Of a DNA stretch of 35,003 nucleotides, positions 1 to 6,183 are shown in pieces; position 1 is the first letter of the stretch, and each line of letters starts with the position of its first letter. Location of the stretch: IMG/VR virus record IMGVR_UViG_3300042691_015253, positions 1-35,003 of that record; one strand, 5' to 3'. The notes below the pieces were generated by a model. The model was not told the DNA's origin. It did no database searches and saw nothing but the letters and a program-made list of their open reading frames with translations. The position numbers and the translations under genes were made by a program. The stretch comes from a virus.

Positions 1-187
1 CAGGGTTGTACGTGCGGGCAGCCCGGCACATAGCCAGGTACCCCTCCCCCTCCAGGTCCGGGATGAGCGCGCTTCGCTGCCAAGCCGGCCGGCTCTGGAC
101 GAAGTAGTGGGCCGCCGTCGCGACCAGATCGTAGTACTCAGTGACGAGCTGCTGTTGCCGCTTGGAGAGCTTGGATTGCCTGCTCAT
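1..187 (-). CDS. RNA polymerase sigma-70 region 2-like protein, partial (3' end outside window)
   Basis: From ATG at 187 the frame stays open to the edge, giving 62 codons of an incomplete gene. After a basic start (MSRQSKLSKRQQQ) comes a helix with LVTEYYDLVATAAHYFV, then a DLEGEGYLAMCRAARTYNP segment. This matches the pattern of sigma-70 region 2, in which a helix binding the RNA polymerase clamp is followed by D-L-x-Q-E-G-x-x-A-L-x-x-A-x-x-x-Y-D-P. A phage sigma factor would direct host RNA polymerase to phage promoters, often late ones. It overlaps the preceding gene by 50 nt and has only a weak ribosome binding site. Only region 2 is visible, so regions 3/4 are untested. The family call is a motif judgement. 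Confidence 0.6.
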   Translation of the reverse strand, partial: MSRQSKLSKRQQQLVTEYYDLVATAAHYFVQSRPAWQRSALIPDLEGEGYLAMCRAARTYNP

Positions 188-338
188 GGTGGTCCAGTCT
201 GGCCTGAGTCTTGCTAACAAACTCAGGCATGCCCTCCATGGCGTGCGCGATGAGCGCCACCTTGGCGTGGATCGACATGGCCCAGGGCACCACGGCGATC
301 AGGACTGTCAATGCGATCAACATCTCGTCAGCACTCAT
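138..338 (-). CDS. Small membrane-anchored coiled-coil protein (holin/XhlA-like candidate)
   Basis: 66 residues from ATG at 338, chosen because GGAGG lies about 9 nt upstream; in-frame GTG and TTG codons further up lack this. Residues about 6-24 (LIALTVLIAVVPWAMSI) form one hydrophobic helix. The rest is a charged, heptad-like helix rich in A, Q and H (QARLDHHEQAIQALQAA). One membrane helix plus a coiled coil in a small phage protein near lysis genes resembles XhlA-type haemolysin/holin accessory proteins, although those usually place the coiled coil first. Its stop lies inside the sigma-like gene. The function is inferred from topology and position only. Confidence 0.6.
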   Translation of the reverse strand: MSADEMLIALTVLIAVVPWAMSIHAKVALIAHAMEGMPEFVSKTQARLDHHEQAIQALQAATAARH

Positions 339-504
339 CCTCAACACCCTCCGCTATCATCTCCAGCATCCCTCCGGCCGCCTCGTCAGGCAGCTTCCCC
401 TTCCGCGTGTCTGACATGATCCTGCGGACCGCGTCCGGCCACTCCTCCGGAGGAAACTGGTAGACCCACGCTTCCTCCAGGCCAAACGCGATCAGCCTAA
501 TCAC
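328..504 (-). CDS. Small hypothetical protein
   Basis: 58 residues if translation starts at the GTG overlapping the upstream stop (GTGA at 504). GTG at 519, just after a GGATGG, is an alternative start adding five residues. The protein is mixed helical with an aromatic/acidic middle (EEAWVYQFPPEEWPDAV) and an acidic C-terminus (EGVEDEC). No family is recognised. It overlaps the downstream coiled-coil gene by 11 nt, so it belongs to the same translationally coupled run. The N-terminal residues are uncertain. Confidence 0.5.
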   Translation of the reverse strand: MIRLIAFGLEEAWVYQFPPEEWPDAVRRIMSDTRKGKLPDEAAGGMLEMIAEGVEDEC

Positions 505-734
505 CGTTTTGGCGGACACTTTCCATCCGGGCAATCGTCCGCGACCCTCTCTGTGCATGGGCAGTTCGTCCAGTTCTGGTTGTCCCCGGTCCTCACCTTT
601 CCAGTGCCCTTGCAGAGACTGCAGTTCTTCAGCGGCGGCTTGGGGGCGGGCTTGGCTTCTTCCATCTGCGCGACGATGGCGGCCTGGACGGCGACGAGCG
701 CCACGTAATCCGGCGTGTAGTCATCGATGAACAT
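501..734 (-). CDS. Small zinc-ribbon protein (DnaJ-like CxxCxGxG motif)
   Basis: 77 residues. ATG overlaps the protease stop as TGATG. The N-terminal half is helical and hydrophobic/acidic, followed by a proline/lysine linker. Then comes CSLCKGTGKV and, about a dozen residues later, CPC, with more cysteines at the end. CxxCxGTG is typical of DnaJ-type zinc-binding repeats and many small phage zinc ribbons, so a bound zinc ion and a nucleic-acid or protein contact are likely. It sits downstream of the papain-like protease. No specific function can be assigned. Confidence 0.6.
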   Translation of the reverse strand: MFIDDYTPDYVALVAVQAAIVAQMEEAKPAPKPPLKNCSLCKGTGKVRTGDNQNWTNCPCTERVADDCPDGKCPPKR

Positions 735-1684
735 CAGATCCTCCCTATGGTGCCTAGGTCCGGGAGCCCCTGCGGTGGATAGCCCTGAACGTCTGAATAC
801 GCCCAGGCATCCTCCGACTCAATGCACGTGGCGTACCCGGCATCGTCTGTGACGATCATGCCCGGCACCTGAGGCGGGTAGTCTGCCGGCCAGTTGGGGA
901 CGGGCGTGTTCCACGCCGCCCAGCTATTGGCTATGAACCAGACGCGGAAAGGCCAGAAGGTATGCGTGTCGTCATACCCTACCGTGGCCATGTCATGCGC
1001 CCACCCCGGCGAAGAGCGAGGGTGGATGTTCTTACTCCCCGGCTTGCTGCTCCACGCAGCCATCTGCCCGGAGTGGATGCCGTACCCGTTGTACAGGGCG
1101 TCCATCGCATCATCCAGGCTCTTGACGAGAGCGATGGTGCCAACCTTGTTCCTGTTGCACAGCGACTGGACGTCCGGCGGAACACCGCCGTTTCGGCCCC
1201 AACGGGTTCCGATCTGCCCGTCATACTTCGTCAGGTCAACCACGCCAGGGAAGTTGTCCCGTGGCATGAACCCAACGTCACGCTCAAACCTGCTGGCCCT
1301 CGCTGGGCTCATGCCCTCGCCGCCGTGACCGCGGGCACCGTACGTGGGCTCCGTTGCGGTCCGCTTGAACCAGGAGAACGGGGCGCCGTGTACCAAAAGT
1401 GATACAGCCCGCGTGCAGTCCCTGGCGTTCCGGCTACCGTGGGACACACAGTCTCCAACAGTTTGCCTTTCGGTAAAGGCAGTTGGGTCCAGCTTGAGGA
1501 CATAGCCCCACAGCATGGCCCGCTTGCCTTTGCCTGAGTTGGTGGTGGAGAAATACCGGACCGGATTGGTGGCAAGGAAGTCATCCTTGTCCTTCATCGA
1601 CGGGAGGTATCCCGCAAACCCGCCTGCTTCGTACGCCCTTACCAGTTCGGCAGAGCTGTTGAACAGGTCCTCATCTTGCGGCAT
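734..1684 (-). CDS. Papain-like cysteine peptidase (C1-type fold)
   Basis: 316 residues from ATG at 1684. GGAGGAGG lies about 9 nt upstream; an in-frame TTG at 1693 is too close to that site. The papain-type catalytic set appears in order: RQTVGDCVSHG with Gln about 74 and Cys about 79, GWAHDMATVGYDD with His about 230, and IANSWAAWN with Asn about 253, matching papain's Q...C, H and N-S-W. There is no signal peptide and no propeptide typical of secreted papains. The gene lies between a two-helix membrane protein and small proteins, in the same run as a subtilase. A role in lysis, wall degradation or virion protein processing is inferred. The family is fairly secure; the role is not. Confidence 0.75.
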   Translation of the reverse strand: MPQDEDLFNSSAELVRAYEAGGFAGYLPSMKDKDDFLATNPVRYFSTTNSGKGKRAMLWGYVLKLDPTAFTERQTVGDCVSHGSRNARDCTRAVSLLVHGAPFSWFKRTATEPTYGARGHGGEGMSPARASRFERDVGFMPRDNFPGVVDLTKYDGQIGTRWGRNGGVPPDVQSLCNRNKVGTIALVKSLDDAMDALYNGYGIHSGQMAAWSSKPGSKNIHPRSSPGWAHDMATVGYDDTHTFWPFRVWFIANSWAAWNTPVPNWPADYPPQVPGMIVTDDAGYATCIESEDAWAYSDVQGYPPQGLPDLGTIGRI

Positions 1685-2177
1685 CTGCGGCAACCTCCTC
1701 CAGTGCCCTGACCAGGGCGGCCCGCTTGTCAGCCGTCAGCGCCACATCGTCCTTGCCAATCGCCTTGACCAGGACGTCTTCGATGGCCACATCCAGGCCG
1801 GCGTACTTGCCCGGCAGATCGGTTCCCTTGAACGCCAGGTCCAGTGCGTTGGCGTTCGTCGTCCGGAACTTCCCCACGGTGGTGATGATGCTGTCGTCCC
1901 GCTTGACCACATCCGCAAGCGACGCGTAGTACGCGCGGACGCGAGCCTTGTCCTGTTTGCTCGCTGACTTAAGCACAGCGGTCACCTTGCTCTGCTCCAC
2001 CACCGGCACGTTGACCGAGGCGGTGGGGATAAACGCCGCCAGCAGCAGGCCCACGGCGACCACGCCGAGCAGGTTCTTGCCGATGGCGGCGGGAGTCATC
2101 TTGCTGATCAATGGCCAGGCATACACCAGGGCCACACATGCGGAAACGATCACGGCTGCTACTTGGTAGGGGGTCAT
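1671..2177 (-). CDS. Two-helix membrane protein with soluble helical domain
   Basis: 168 residues. ATG overlaps the subtilase stop (ATGA). Two hydrophobic segments at about 5-23 (VAAVIVSACVALVYAW) and 35-52 (NLLGVVAVGLLLAAFIP) form a hairpin. A roughly 115-residue charged, mainly helical domain follows, ending in ALVRALEEVAADAAR. A small inner-membrane protein between two peptidase genes suggests a holin, anchor or spanin-like role. There is no lipobox or other diagnostic motif, so the holin idea rests on topology and context. It overlaps the papain-like gene by 14 nt. Confidence 0.6.
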   Translation of the reverse strand: MTPYQVAAVIVSACVALVYAWPLISKMTPAAIGKNLLGVVAVGLLLAAFIPTASVNVPVVEQSKVTAVLKSASKQDKARVRAYYASLADVVKRDDSIITTVGKFRTTNANALDLAFKGTDLPGKYAGLDVAIEDVLVKAIGKDDVALTADKRAALVRALEEVAADAAR

Positions 2178-3058
2178 ACGATTGCCTTGTTTGAATGCTC
2201 CAGTGCGGTGGACGGATTGATCAGCCCCCAGCCATACAGGTGGTCATGGCCGGGATCCCCAGCATCGACGCTGGTGTTCTTGATGACGGCACGTGCCTTG
2301 CCGGACCGCGGCGGCGGCATCTGCGGGACCGCGAGGGCCAGGACGCCGGCAACAAACGGCGCCGCCATGCTTGTGCCAGAGAGAGTGGCGTACCCACCAC
2401 CGAGCCAGCAGGATGTGATCTCTTCCCCGGGGGCAGCGACGTCGATCTCGCGGCCACGGCAGGAGAACTCGCACACCGCCCCGTCTCGGCTGACGGCACC
2501 GACGGCTATCGTCTCTTCGTACGCTGCCGGGTATGACACCATCCCGCCGTCATTGCCGGCGGCGCAGACCATGATCATCCCAGCCTCATGGGCAGCACGC
2601 ACGGCATCCGTCATGTCGGAGGTGCGGACAGGAGCCCCAAGGCTCATCACGCAGATGTCGCACTTGGCCTCCACGGCGAAGAGGACTGCTCTGGCGACAG
2701 ACTCCAGCGACCCGGCGCCGTTGTTGTTCAGCACCTTGCAGCTGATGATCTCGGCCTGCGGGGCGACCCCTGTCATGGGCCCGCGGGCAGCGATGATTCC
2801 AGCCACGTGGGTCCCGTGGCCGTTGGTGTCCGACGCCGAGCAGTCCTTCGTAAAGTTGCGATGATCCTTGACAACGCCCGCCAGGGCTGGGTGGGTGTCG
2901 TCCACCCCGGTATCTAGCACGGCCACCCGCACGCCGGCCCCCTGGTGACGACTCCAGAGGGCCGGCAGACCGTACGCGGAAATGGACCAGTCAAGGCCTG
3001 AGGAGGGCAAGGCCTTTGCGACTGCTTCTACGCGGTACGGCGGCAGGTGAACAAGCAT
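2174..3058 (-). CDS. Subtilisin-like serine protease (S8 family)
   Basis: 294 residues from the ATG at 3058 (TGATG overlap); GTG at 3061 is also possible. The full S8 triad is present: Asp about 49 in AVLDTGVDDTHP, His about 81 in NGHGTHVAG, and Ser about 230 in LSGTSMAAPFVAG. The oxyanion Asn is about 169 in CAAGNDGG. The length fits one catalytic domain. There is no signal peptide and only a short N-terminal extension, so this resembles an intracellular subtilisin that would need a holin or lysis to reach the envelope. About seven cysteines are scattered through it. Neighbours are a hydrophobic protein upstream and a two-helix membrane protein downstream. Possible roles are host lysis, capsid/tail processing or host protein attack. 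Confidence 0.93.
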   Translation of the reverse strand: MLVHLPPYRVEAVAKALPSSGLDWSISAYGLPALWSRHQGAGVRVAVLDTGVDDTHPALAGVVKDHRNFTKDCSASDTNGHGTHVAGIIAARGPMTGVAPQAEIISCKVLNNNGAGSLESVARAVLFAVEAKCDICVMSLGAPVRTSDMTDAVRAAHEAGMIMVCAAGNDGGMVSYPAAYEETIAVGAVSRDGAVCEFSCRGREIDVAAPGEEITSCWLGGGYATLSGTSMAAPFVAGVLALAVPQMPPPRSGKARAVIKNTSVDAGDPGHDHLYGWGLINPSTALEHSNKAIV

Positions 3059-3378
3059 CACTCATCCCTGGACACAAGGACACGGATGAGTGATGTGACA
3101 ATCGGAGCCACCACGTTCAGGAGGATCGGCAAGGCGATCCCCAGGCTCTGGATCTTGGCCAGGTCTTCCTGAGCCTCCTCCTCCGTGATGGCCTGGGCTT
3201 GGGCCTGGAACAGCGGGAAGGTTTCGATGATCGGCAGCAGTGCCTTGGCTACCAGGTAGACGATCTCCAGCTTCTCGGCCAGGTTTGCCTCCGCCCACTT
3301 GGCGACGATGGCACTGACCTCCCGCAGGACGCTCACGTTCTGCAGCAACCAGCGGACGACAACGAACTTATCGACCAT
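3058..3378 (-). CDS. Small hydrophobic/amphipathic protein (possible holin-like)
   Basis: 106 residues starting MVDKF at 3378, preceded by an excellent GAGGAGG site 4-5 nt upstream. Mostly helical: KLEIVYLVAKALLPIIETF is a moderately hydrophobic helix, then an acidic/Gln-rich stretch (QAITEEEAQEDLAKI), then LGIALPILLNVVAPIVTSL near the C-terminus, which could span a membrane. It overlaps the MazG-like gene by 11 nt and is coupled to the subtilase. No family is recognised. A membrane role beside a leaderless protease is plausible but unproven. Confidence 0.6.
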   Translation of the reverse strand: MVDKFVVVRWLLQNVSVLREVSAIVAKWAEANLAEKLEIVYLVAKALLPIIETFPLFQAQAQAITEEEAQEDLAKIQSLGIALPILLNVVAPIVTSLIRVLVSRDE

Positions 3379-3742
3379 GCTTCCTCCTCTCGCAGGCAAT
3401 GGCCACAATGGCGTGGCCGGCAATGTCCATCAGGGTCTTCTGCCTAGTAATTGTCTCCAAAGGCCCCCTGAGCCGACGGGATTTCTCTCCGATCCGGGCC
3501 GCCTGGTACCGCCAGGCTTCGATGCCGTCCTGCTCCACGCCCAGGGCGTTCTCCAGGGGGTCCTCGCCGCACCCGTAGTAGTCCCGCTTCCTGGTCAGCA
3601 GGAGGTACAGCTCGTCACACAGGTCCCGGTAGGGGTCACCAGTGGACGTCTCGGCTGGCGCTGACGATCCGGCCGTACTCGGCCCAGAAACTAGCGGTAT
3701 GCGGGTCTTCGTCGTCGGTGCAAAGGTACGCAGTTCTGGCAT
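3368..3742 (-). CDS. MazG/DUF1599-like helical protein, start uncertain
   Basis: The C-terminal 90 residues look like a MazG-type or DUF1599 phage protein: CDELYLLLTRKRDYYG, then DPLENALGV, RIGEKSRRL and TLMDIAGHAIVAI. That is the helical layout K..DYG, I..K..RL, D...Y/H of these families, which include nucleotide pyrophosphohydrolases. Clear coding begins near 3640, where this frame has no start codon. The nearest is ATG at 3742, 7 nt after GGAG, which adds a Pro/Thr-rich 35-residue head and overlaps the upstream gene by 107 nt. Either the overlap is real or an indel has altered the start region. Catalytic activity is not shown. Confidence 0.6.
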   Translation of the reverse strand: MPELRTFAPTTKTRIPLVSGPSTAGSSAPAETSTGDPYRDLCDELYLLLTRKRDYYGCGEDPLENALGVEQDGIEAWRYQAARIGEKSRRLRGPLETITRQKTLMDIAGHAIVAIACERRKHGR

Positions 3743-3974
3743 GGGCCCACTCCTCACAACAGGTGTCGATGAAACTGTCAGCTCCGCACGTATTGGCAAT
3801 GCAGATGACGCCACGGTTTTCCTCCTCGTCAAACGAAAAGTACCCCAGCATGTCAGGCATGCTTCGCGGGTTCCTCAGGTAGCACCTCAGTGGGAACGGC
3901 ACCGGAAACTTCCGCTGCGCCCACCTCCGAAACCGCCTGAGCAGCAGCCTCCTCCAGTCGCTGGATAAACTCAT
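3636..3974 (-). CDS. Conserved phage protein with EEWAH motif (SprT-like peptidase candidate)
   Basis: 112 residues from ATG at 3974, with GGAG 7 nt upstream. A basic N-terminal helix (WRRLLLRRFRRWAQR) and PVPFPLRCYL lead to LGYFSFDEEENRGVICIA, then DTCCEEWAHARTAYL and SFWAEYGRI near the end. I recall an environmental-phage family with this E-E-W-x-H plus F-W-A-x-Y-G layout. The EEWAH resembles a variant of the HExxH zinc-peptidase helix, so an SprT-like fold is suspected. The first 122 nt overlap the resolvase gene in another frame, and third-position GC favours this frame there. Activity is unproven. Confidence 0.62.
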   Translation of the reverse strand: MSLSSDWRRLLLRRFRRWAQRKFPVPFPLRCYLRNPRSMPDMLGYFSFDEEENRGVICIANTCGADSFIDTCCEEWAHARTAYLCTDDEDPHTASFWAEYGRIVSASRDVHW

Positions 3975-4275
3975 AAAGTCGCTCCGCCGGCAGGGTTACT
4001 AACCACGGCGCCCGGCTCTTCCTGTGCAGCACCACTGGGACCGCTGAGCCGGCGTCTTCCTGGGCCTGCTGCATCCAGGCGCGGACGGACTCCCGCTCCA
4101 CAAACTTGACCTCCCAGTGAATGCCCTCAATGTCCACGCGGATATCCGCGGAGTCCTTCCCGCCCTGGTATTGGACGCCCCTGCGTGCAGGTTTTGTCAG
4201 CCGAAGCGCCGCCGTCAGGGCCTTGGCTGCGTCCCGCTCGCCGCGCTTGCCTTTCTCACGCTGGCTGCGGCTCAC
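3853..4275 (-). CDS. Hjc-like Holliday junction resolvase / PD-(D/E)XK nuclease
   Basis: 140 residues from GTG at 4275 (GTGA overlap). The N-terminal SQREKGKRGERDAAKAL has the basic helix and acidic residue (Glu about 13) of Hjc-type nucleases. QYQGGKDSADIRV gives the catalytic Asp (about 44), and IHWEVKFVER gives the E-x-K pair (55/57). A RAWMQQAQEDAG helix and PVVLHRKSRAPWLVTL follow, as in this family. Such enzymes cut branched DNA before packaging. The C-terminal 30 residues are a low-complexity A/E/V/P tail overlapping the next gene. It would work with the ERF/exonuclease module. Confidence 0.8.
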   Translation of the reverse strand: MSRSQREKGKRGERDAAKALTAALRLTKPARRGVQYQGGKDSADIRVDIEGIHWEVKFVERESVRAWMQQAQEDAGSAVPVVLHRKSRAPWLVTLPAERLYEFIQRLEEAAAQAVSEVGAAEVSGAVPTEVLPEEPAKHA

Positions 4276-4535
4276 TTGAGCCTCACAAACAGGGGGCCGT
4301 TCTCCCCCACGTAAGCGCCAAGGGTATTAAACGACAGATATTCCTCCGCCTCCTCCTGGGTCATTCCTGACGCCACCAGGATCTCCTCGCACTTGGCCAG
4401 GTCATACACCGCCACAACCGGGTGGTGGTGATTGGCAGTGCGGCCGATATAGGCATCCTCAAGCCCGTCCGCCAGGAGGGCGTCAGGGTTCTCGTCCGCC
4501 AGGTCCCAGTCATCTTCGTTGCGGGTCGCGATCAT
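4272..4535 (-). CDS. Conserved small phage protein
   Basis: 87 residues; ATG overlaps the HNH gene stop (ATGA). Acidic N-terminus, LEDAYIGRTANHHHPVVAVYD, then KCEEILVASGMTQEEAEEYL and SFNTLGAYVGENGPLFV. I recognise this layout (ALIG, VYDY/VYDL, GM-x-x-EEA, FNT-x-GA-x-x-G) as a small phage family of unknown function, common beside resolvase and HNH genes. There is no catalytic motif. It is translationally coupled on both sides. Confidence 0.7.
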   Translation of the reverse strand: MIATRNEDDWDLADENPDALLADGLEDAYIGRTANHHHPVVAVYDLAKCEEILVASGMTQEEAEEYLSFNTLGAYVGENGPLFVRLK

Positions 4536-4933
4536 GGCTTCCTTGCCCAGCTGAGGTTCGCCTGCCTCTCGTCCATGTAAAACGCATGAGGCTCCTCAGG
4601 CTCGTAGCCCAAGTGCTTCTTGTGTCTCAGTGACGCCAGGTAGGACGGGTCATAGTTATCCGGATCCGACTGCTGCTTCGCCCACAGCATTGTACCTTTG
4701 TACAGTGGTGGGTAGTTTCCCGCAAGTTGTCCATCATGGAGAACGTCATGGCACCTGCCGCAGGTTCTGAGGTAATTCCTGATGTCATGCTTGCGGCCAG
4801 CGCCTCCCTGTAGGTGATGCACCTCCAGGCTTCTCCTTCCGTCTGACTCCGGCCACCAGCACACCGCACAGCAGCGGTGCATCTGGATCCACTTCTCCAG
4901 CGCCGCCTTCTCCGACCTTGTCATCCGTGCCAT
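4532..4933 (-). CDS. HNH-type endonuclease-like protein
   Basis: 133 residues from ATG at 4933 (TGATG); GTG at 4936 is possible. A zinc-binding CAVC (about 22-25) is followed by LEVHHLQGG (His 39/40), NYLRTCGRCHDVLH (Asn about 53, C58-x-x-C61-H62, His 66). This is the C..C / HH / N / C..CH..H pattern of HNH nucleases with a structural zinc. The C-terminal half is charged and aromatic. Free-standing phage HNH proteins serve in packaging, homing or repair. The distance from the terminase-proximal end argues for homing or repair rather than packaging, but this is not decided by sequence. Confidence 0.8.
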   Translation of the reverse strand: MARMTRSEKAALEKWIQMHRCCAVCWWPESDGRRSLEVHHLQGGAGRKHDIRNYLRTCGRCHDVLHDGQLAGNYPPLYKGTMLWAKQQSDPDNYDPSYLASLRHKKHLGYEPEEPHAFYMDERQANLSWARKP

Positions 4934-5280
4934 CACTCATCCCACGGGCAGGACGCATCAGATCCACCGCCTGCTAGCCATTCGGCCCTGCGTTCTGCGT
5001 ACTGATCACCAACCCGCTCGCCGGCATGCGTTGCTGTAGACGCAGCCTTGCGGTTCCGCAGCTTCTTTGCCGCCTTCCTGCGGCCCTTGAATGCCAGGCC
5101 ACTCAGTGCGGCCTGTGCGGCCACTCCGTCCCGGCTGCCGTAACGCCCGGCCCTGCGGCGAAGCTCGTCTACAACGCACGCTGGGGGGCTTGCCATCGAT
5201 TCCATGGCCCAGACCAGATACCGCAGCGGGACGTCGCACGCTGGGTCGCCACGGTGACGGCCGAAAGTCATCACATCCAT
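4933..5280 (-). CDS. DUF3820-like small protein with basic tail
   Basis: 115 residues from ATG at 5280, with GGAGG 8 nt upstream. The first 45 residues, MTFGRHRGDPACDVPLRYL, VWAMESM and VVDELRRRAG, follow the DUF3820-like pattern (F-G-K-x-K-G, D-I-P-x-x-Y-L-x-W, helix) found alone or at the ends of phage exonucleases and helicases. The middle is very basic (FKGRRKAAKKLRNRKAA) and probably binds nucleic acid; the end is acidic. It is the first gene after a 285-bp non-coding gap with a predicted structured leader, so its expression may be controlled there. A degenerate copy of the motif is at the C-terminus of the SF2 helicase. Confidence 0.65.
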   Translation of the reverse strand: MDVMTFGRHRGDPACDVPLRYLVWAMESMASPPACVVDELRRRAGRYGSRDGVAAQAALSGLAFKGRRKAAKKLRNRKAASTATHAGERVGDQYAERRAEWLAGGGSDASCPWDE

Positions 5281-5304
5281 GCGATTTTCCTCCGTATTTA
5301 CATA

Positions 5305-5360
5305 GCCCGGCTTAAATGAGAGGTAGGGAAACCCCTCATTGGCACCTGAGTGCCGCGGGC
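5305..5360 (-). promoter_or_regulatory. Predicted three-way-junction 5' leader RNA
   Basis: Three nested helices can be drawn by eye. The closing helix is GCCCG (5305-5309) with CGGGC (5356-5360). One arm is AATGAG (5315-5320) with CTCATT (5335-5340), containing an inner GGG/CCC pair. The other arm is GGCAC (5341-5345) with GTGCC (5350-5354) around a 4-nt loop. On the transcribed minus strand the structure ends about 10 nt before GGAGG of the DUF3820-like gene, the position of a cis-regulatory leader. It does not match hammerhead or glnA consensus as I know them. No homologue alignment was possible. Confidence 0.45.
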
Positions 5361-5458
5361 CACCTCGCCGCTTATCGTTTACCTCATTGCCAGCGCTCGC
5401 CGGGGGGAGCTACTGGACCTTCGTCAGCTGGTGGACTGCCTTGTGCGGACTAGCCGCT

Positions 5459-5474
5459 CCTGCCATAGGGCAGG
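5459..5474. repeat. Perfect 6-bp hairpin in the gap
   Basis: CCTGCC and GGCAGG flank a 4-nt loop (ATAG). Read on the plus strand it is followed by GTTTGTTT, a weak T-rich tail, which would make a poor rho-independent terminator for rightward transcription. On the minus strand there is no T-run. It could equally be an operator half-site or part of a larger fold with the neighbouring leader. Confidence 0.4.
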
Positions 5475-5565
5475 CGTTTGTTTATGCTCGCGCTTTTGGT
5501 TAACTGCCGGCGGGTGCTGCGAGAAAATGAACCGCCTCATGCGTCTCTGTATCACCGTGGTGCGG

Positions 5566-5781
5566 TCACGCAAGCGAACTTTCCAGTTCACCCACTCTTG
5601 CCCGCAAAGAAGCCACTTGGGCCTTCTGCTCAGCCACGGAGTCCTCCAGCTCGCGGATGCGAAACTGGGCCTCGCCAAGGGCCCCGGCCGCTATCTTGAG
5701 CAGGCTGCGCGGGTCATGGTCTGAGGCGAACGGATCGTTGTAGCACTTGAGCAGTGTGGTAATAAGCATCTCGGTGGTCAT
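5566..5781 (-). CDS. Small coiled-coil protein
   Basis: 71 residues from the ATG that overlaps the upstream stop (ATGA at 5781). An N-terminal helical part (MLITTLLKCYNDPF) is followed by a long heptad helix: FRIRELEDSVAEQKAQVASL and RVGELESSLA. It probably dimerises. No family is assigned. It is the last gene before the 285-bp gap, so it ends a coupled run of three genes. Confidence 0.6.
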   Translation of the reverse strand: MTTEMLITTLLKCYNDPFASDHDPRSLLKIAAGALGEAQFRIRELEDSVAEQKAQVASLRARVGELESSLA

Positions 5782-5999
5782 ATGCACCTTTCCACTGGCA
5801 CCTCAGGGTGCGGTATGTCGTACATCTCGTTGCCCATGACGCGGATCTCGGCCGCATCGACATGCACCACCTGGCCGTCGGCGAAATGATGCACAACCCA
5901 CACGCTGTTAAGGTGGGGGCCGTAGTCAATCACCAGCAGGGCAAAGCCCTCACCCAGCGGTGTTGCTACCCAGATTGGCGGGTTGAGTTGCAGCATCAT
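5778..5999 (-). CDS. Conserved small beta-rich phage protein
   Basis: 73 residues from ATG at 5999 (a second ATG follows directly). NPPIWVATPLGEGFALLVID, YGPHLNSVWVV, GQVVHVDAAEIRV and YDIPHP form short beta strands. I recall this layout (PPIWV-x-T-P, ALLLIDYG, NSVWVV, H-F-D-S-N-x-V) as a common small phage protein of unknown function. Its 5' part overlaps the preceding gene by 50 nt. Confidence 0.65.
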   Translation of the reverse strand: MMLQLNPPIWVATPLGEGFALLVIDYGPHLNSVWVVHHFADGQVVHVDAAEIRVMGNEMYDIPHPEVPVERCI

Positions 6000-6183
6000 C
6001 CTTGACGCCCCTAAGCATTGCTAGTTCACGGCACGCTGCAGCTGACGAGGCTGCGTAACAGTCGATAACTATGTGCAGCCGCTCAATCTCAGCAGCCGCC
6101 TCGTCCATCAGGTCGCTGACGGGAACTGCGTCCACTGCATGCACCCAGGTGCGAAGTCGCCTGACAAGGTCTTCCCTACTCAT
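5950..6183 (-). CDS. Small helical phage protein
   Basis: 77 residues from ATG at 6183; TTG at 6189 is in frame but less likely. The pattern MSREDLVRRLRTW, PVSDLMDEAAAEIERLH and a Cys/Ala helix is typical of small phage proteins with an R-L-R...DLMDEAA-x-EIERL motif, of unknown function. No ribosome binding site is evident although this gene follows an A+T-rich intergenic region and may head a transcript. The last 17 codons overlap the next gene. Confidence 0.6.
   Translation of the reverse strand: MSREDLVRRLRTWVHAVDAVPVSDLMDEAAAEIERLHIVIDCYAASSAAACRELAMLRGVKDDAATQPANLGSNTAG

Larger units (their letters stand above)
5281..5565. other. Largest gene-free gap (285 bp)
   Basis: No convincing gene is seen. 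Minus-strand reading frames are short and read like shadows; the longest ATG-started one, about 38 codons (MRRFIFSQHPPAVNQ...), has a poor ribosome binding site. The gap contains several inverted repeats, including a 56-nt three-way-junction candidate next to the downstream ribosome binding site and a 6-bp perfect hairpin. It separates two coupled gene runs, so a promoter, leader RNA, terminator or origin is most likely here. I could not find a clear -35/-10 pair. Confidence 0.6.

Noticed and set aside
2163-2864. Plus-strand open frame of 233 codons
   Set aside because: Antisense to the subtilase gene, whose catalytic motifs fix the coding strand.
5305-5360. Hammerhead ribozyme in the gap
   Set aside because: The CTGATGA and GAAA core elements are not placed as required on either strand.
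5459-5474. Rho-independent terminator
   Set aside because: Stem is short and the T-rich tail (GTTTGTTT) is weak and on the strand opposite to the genes.
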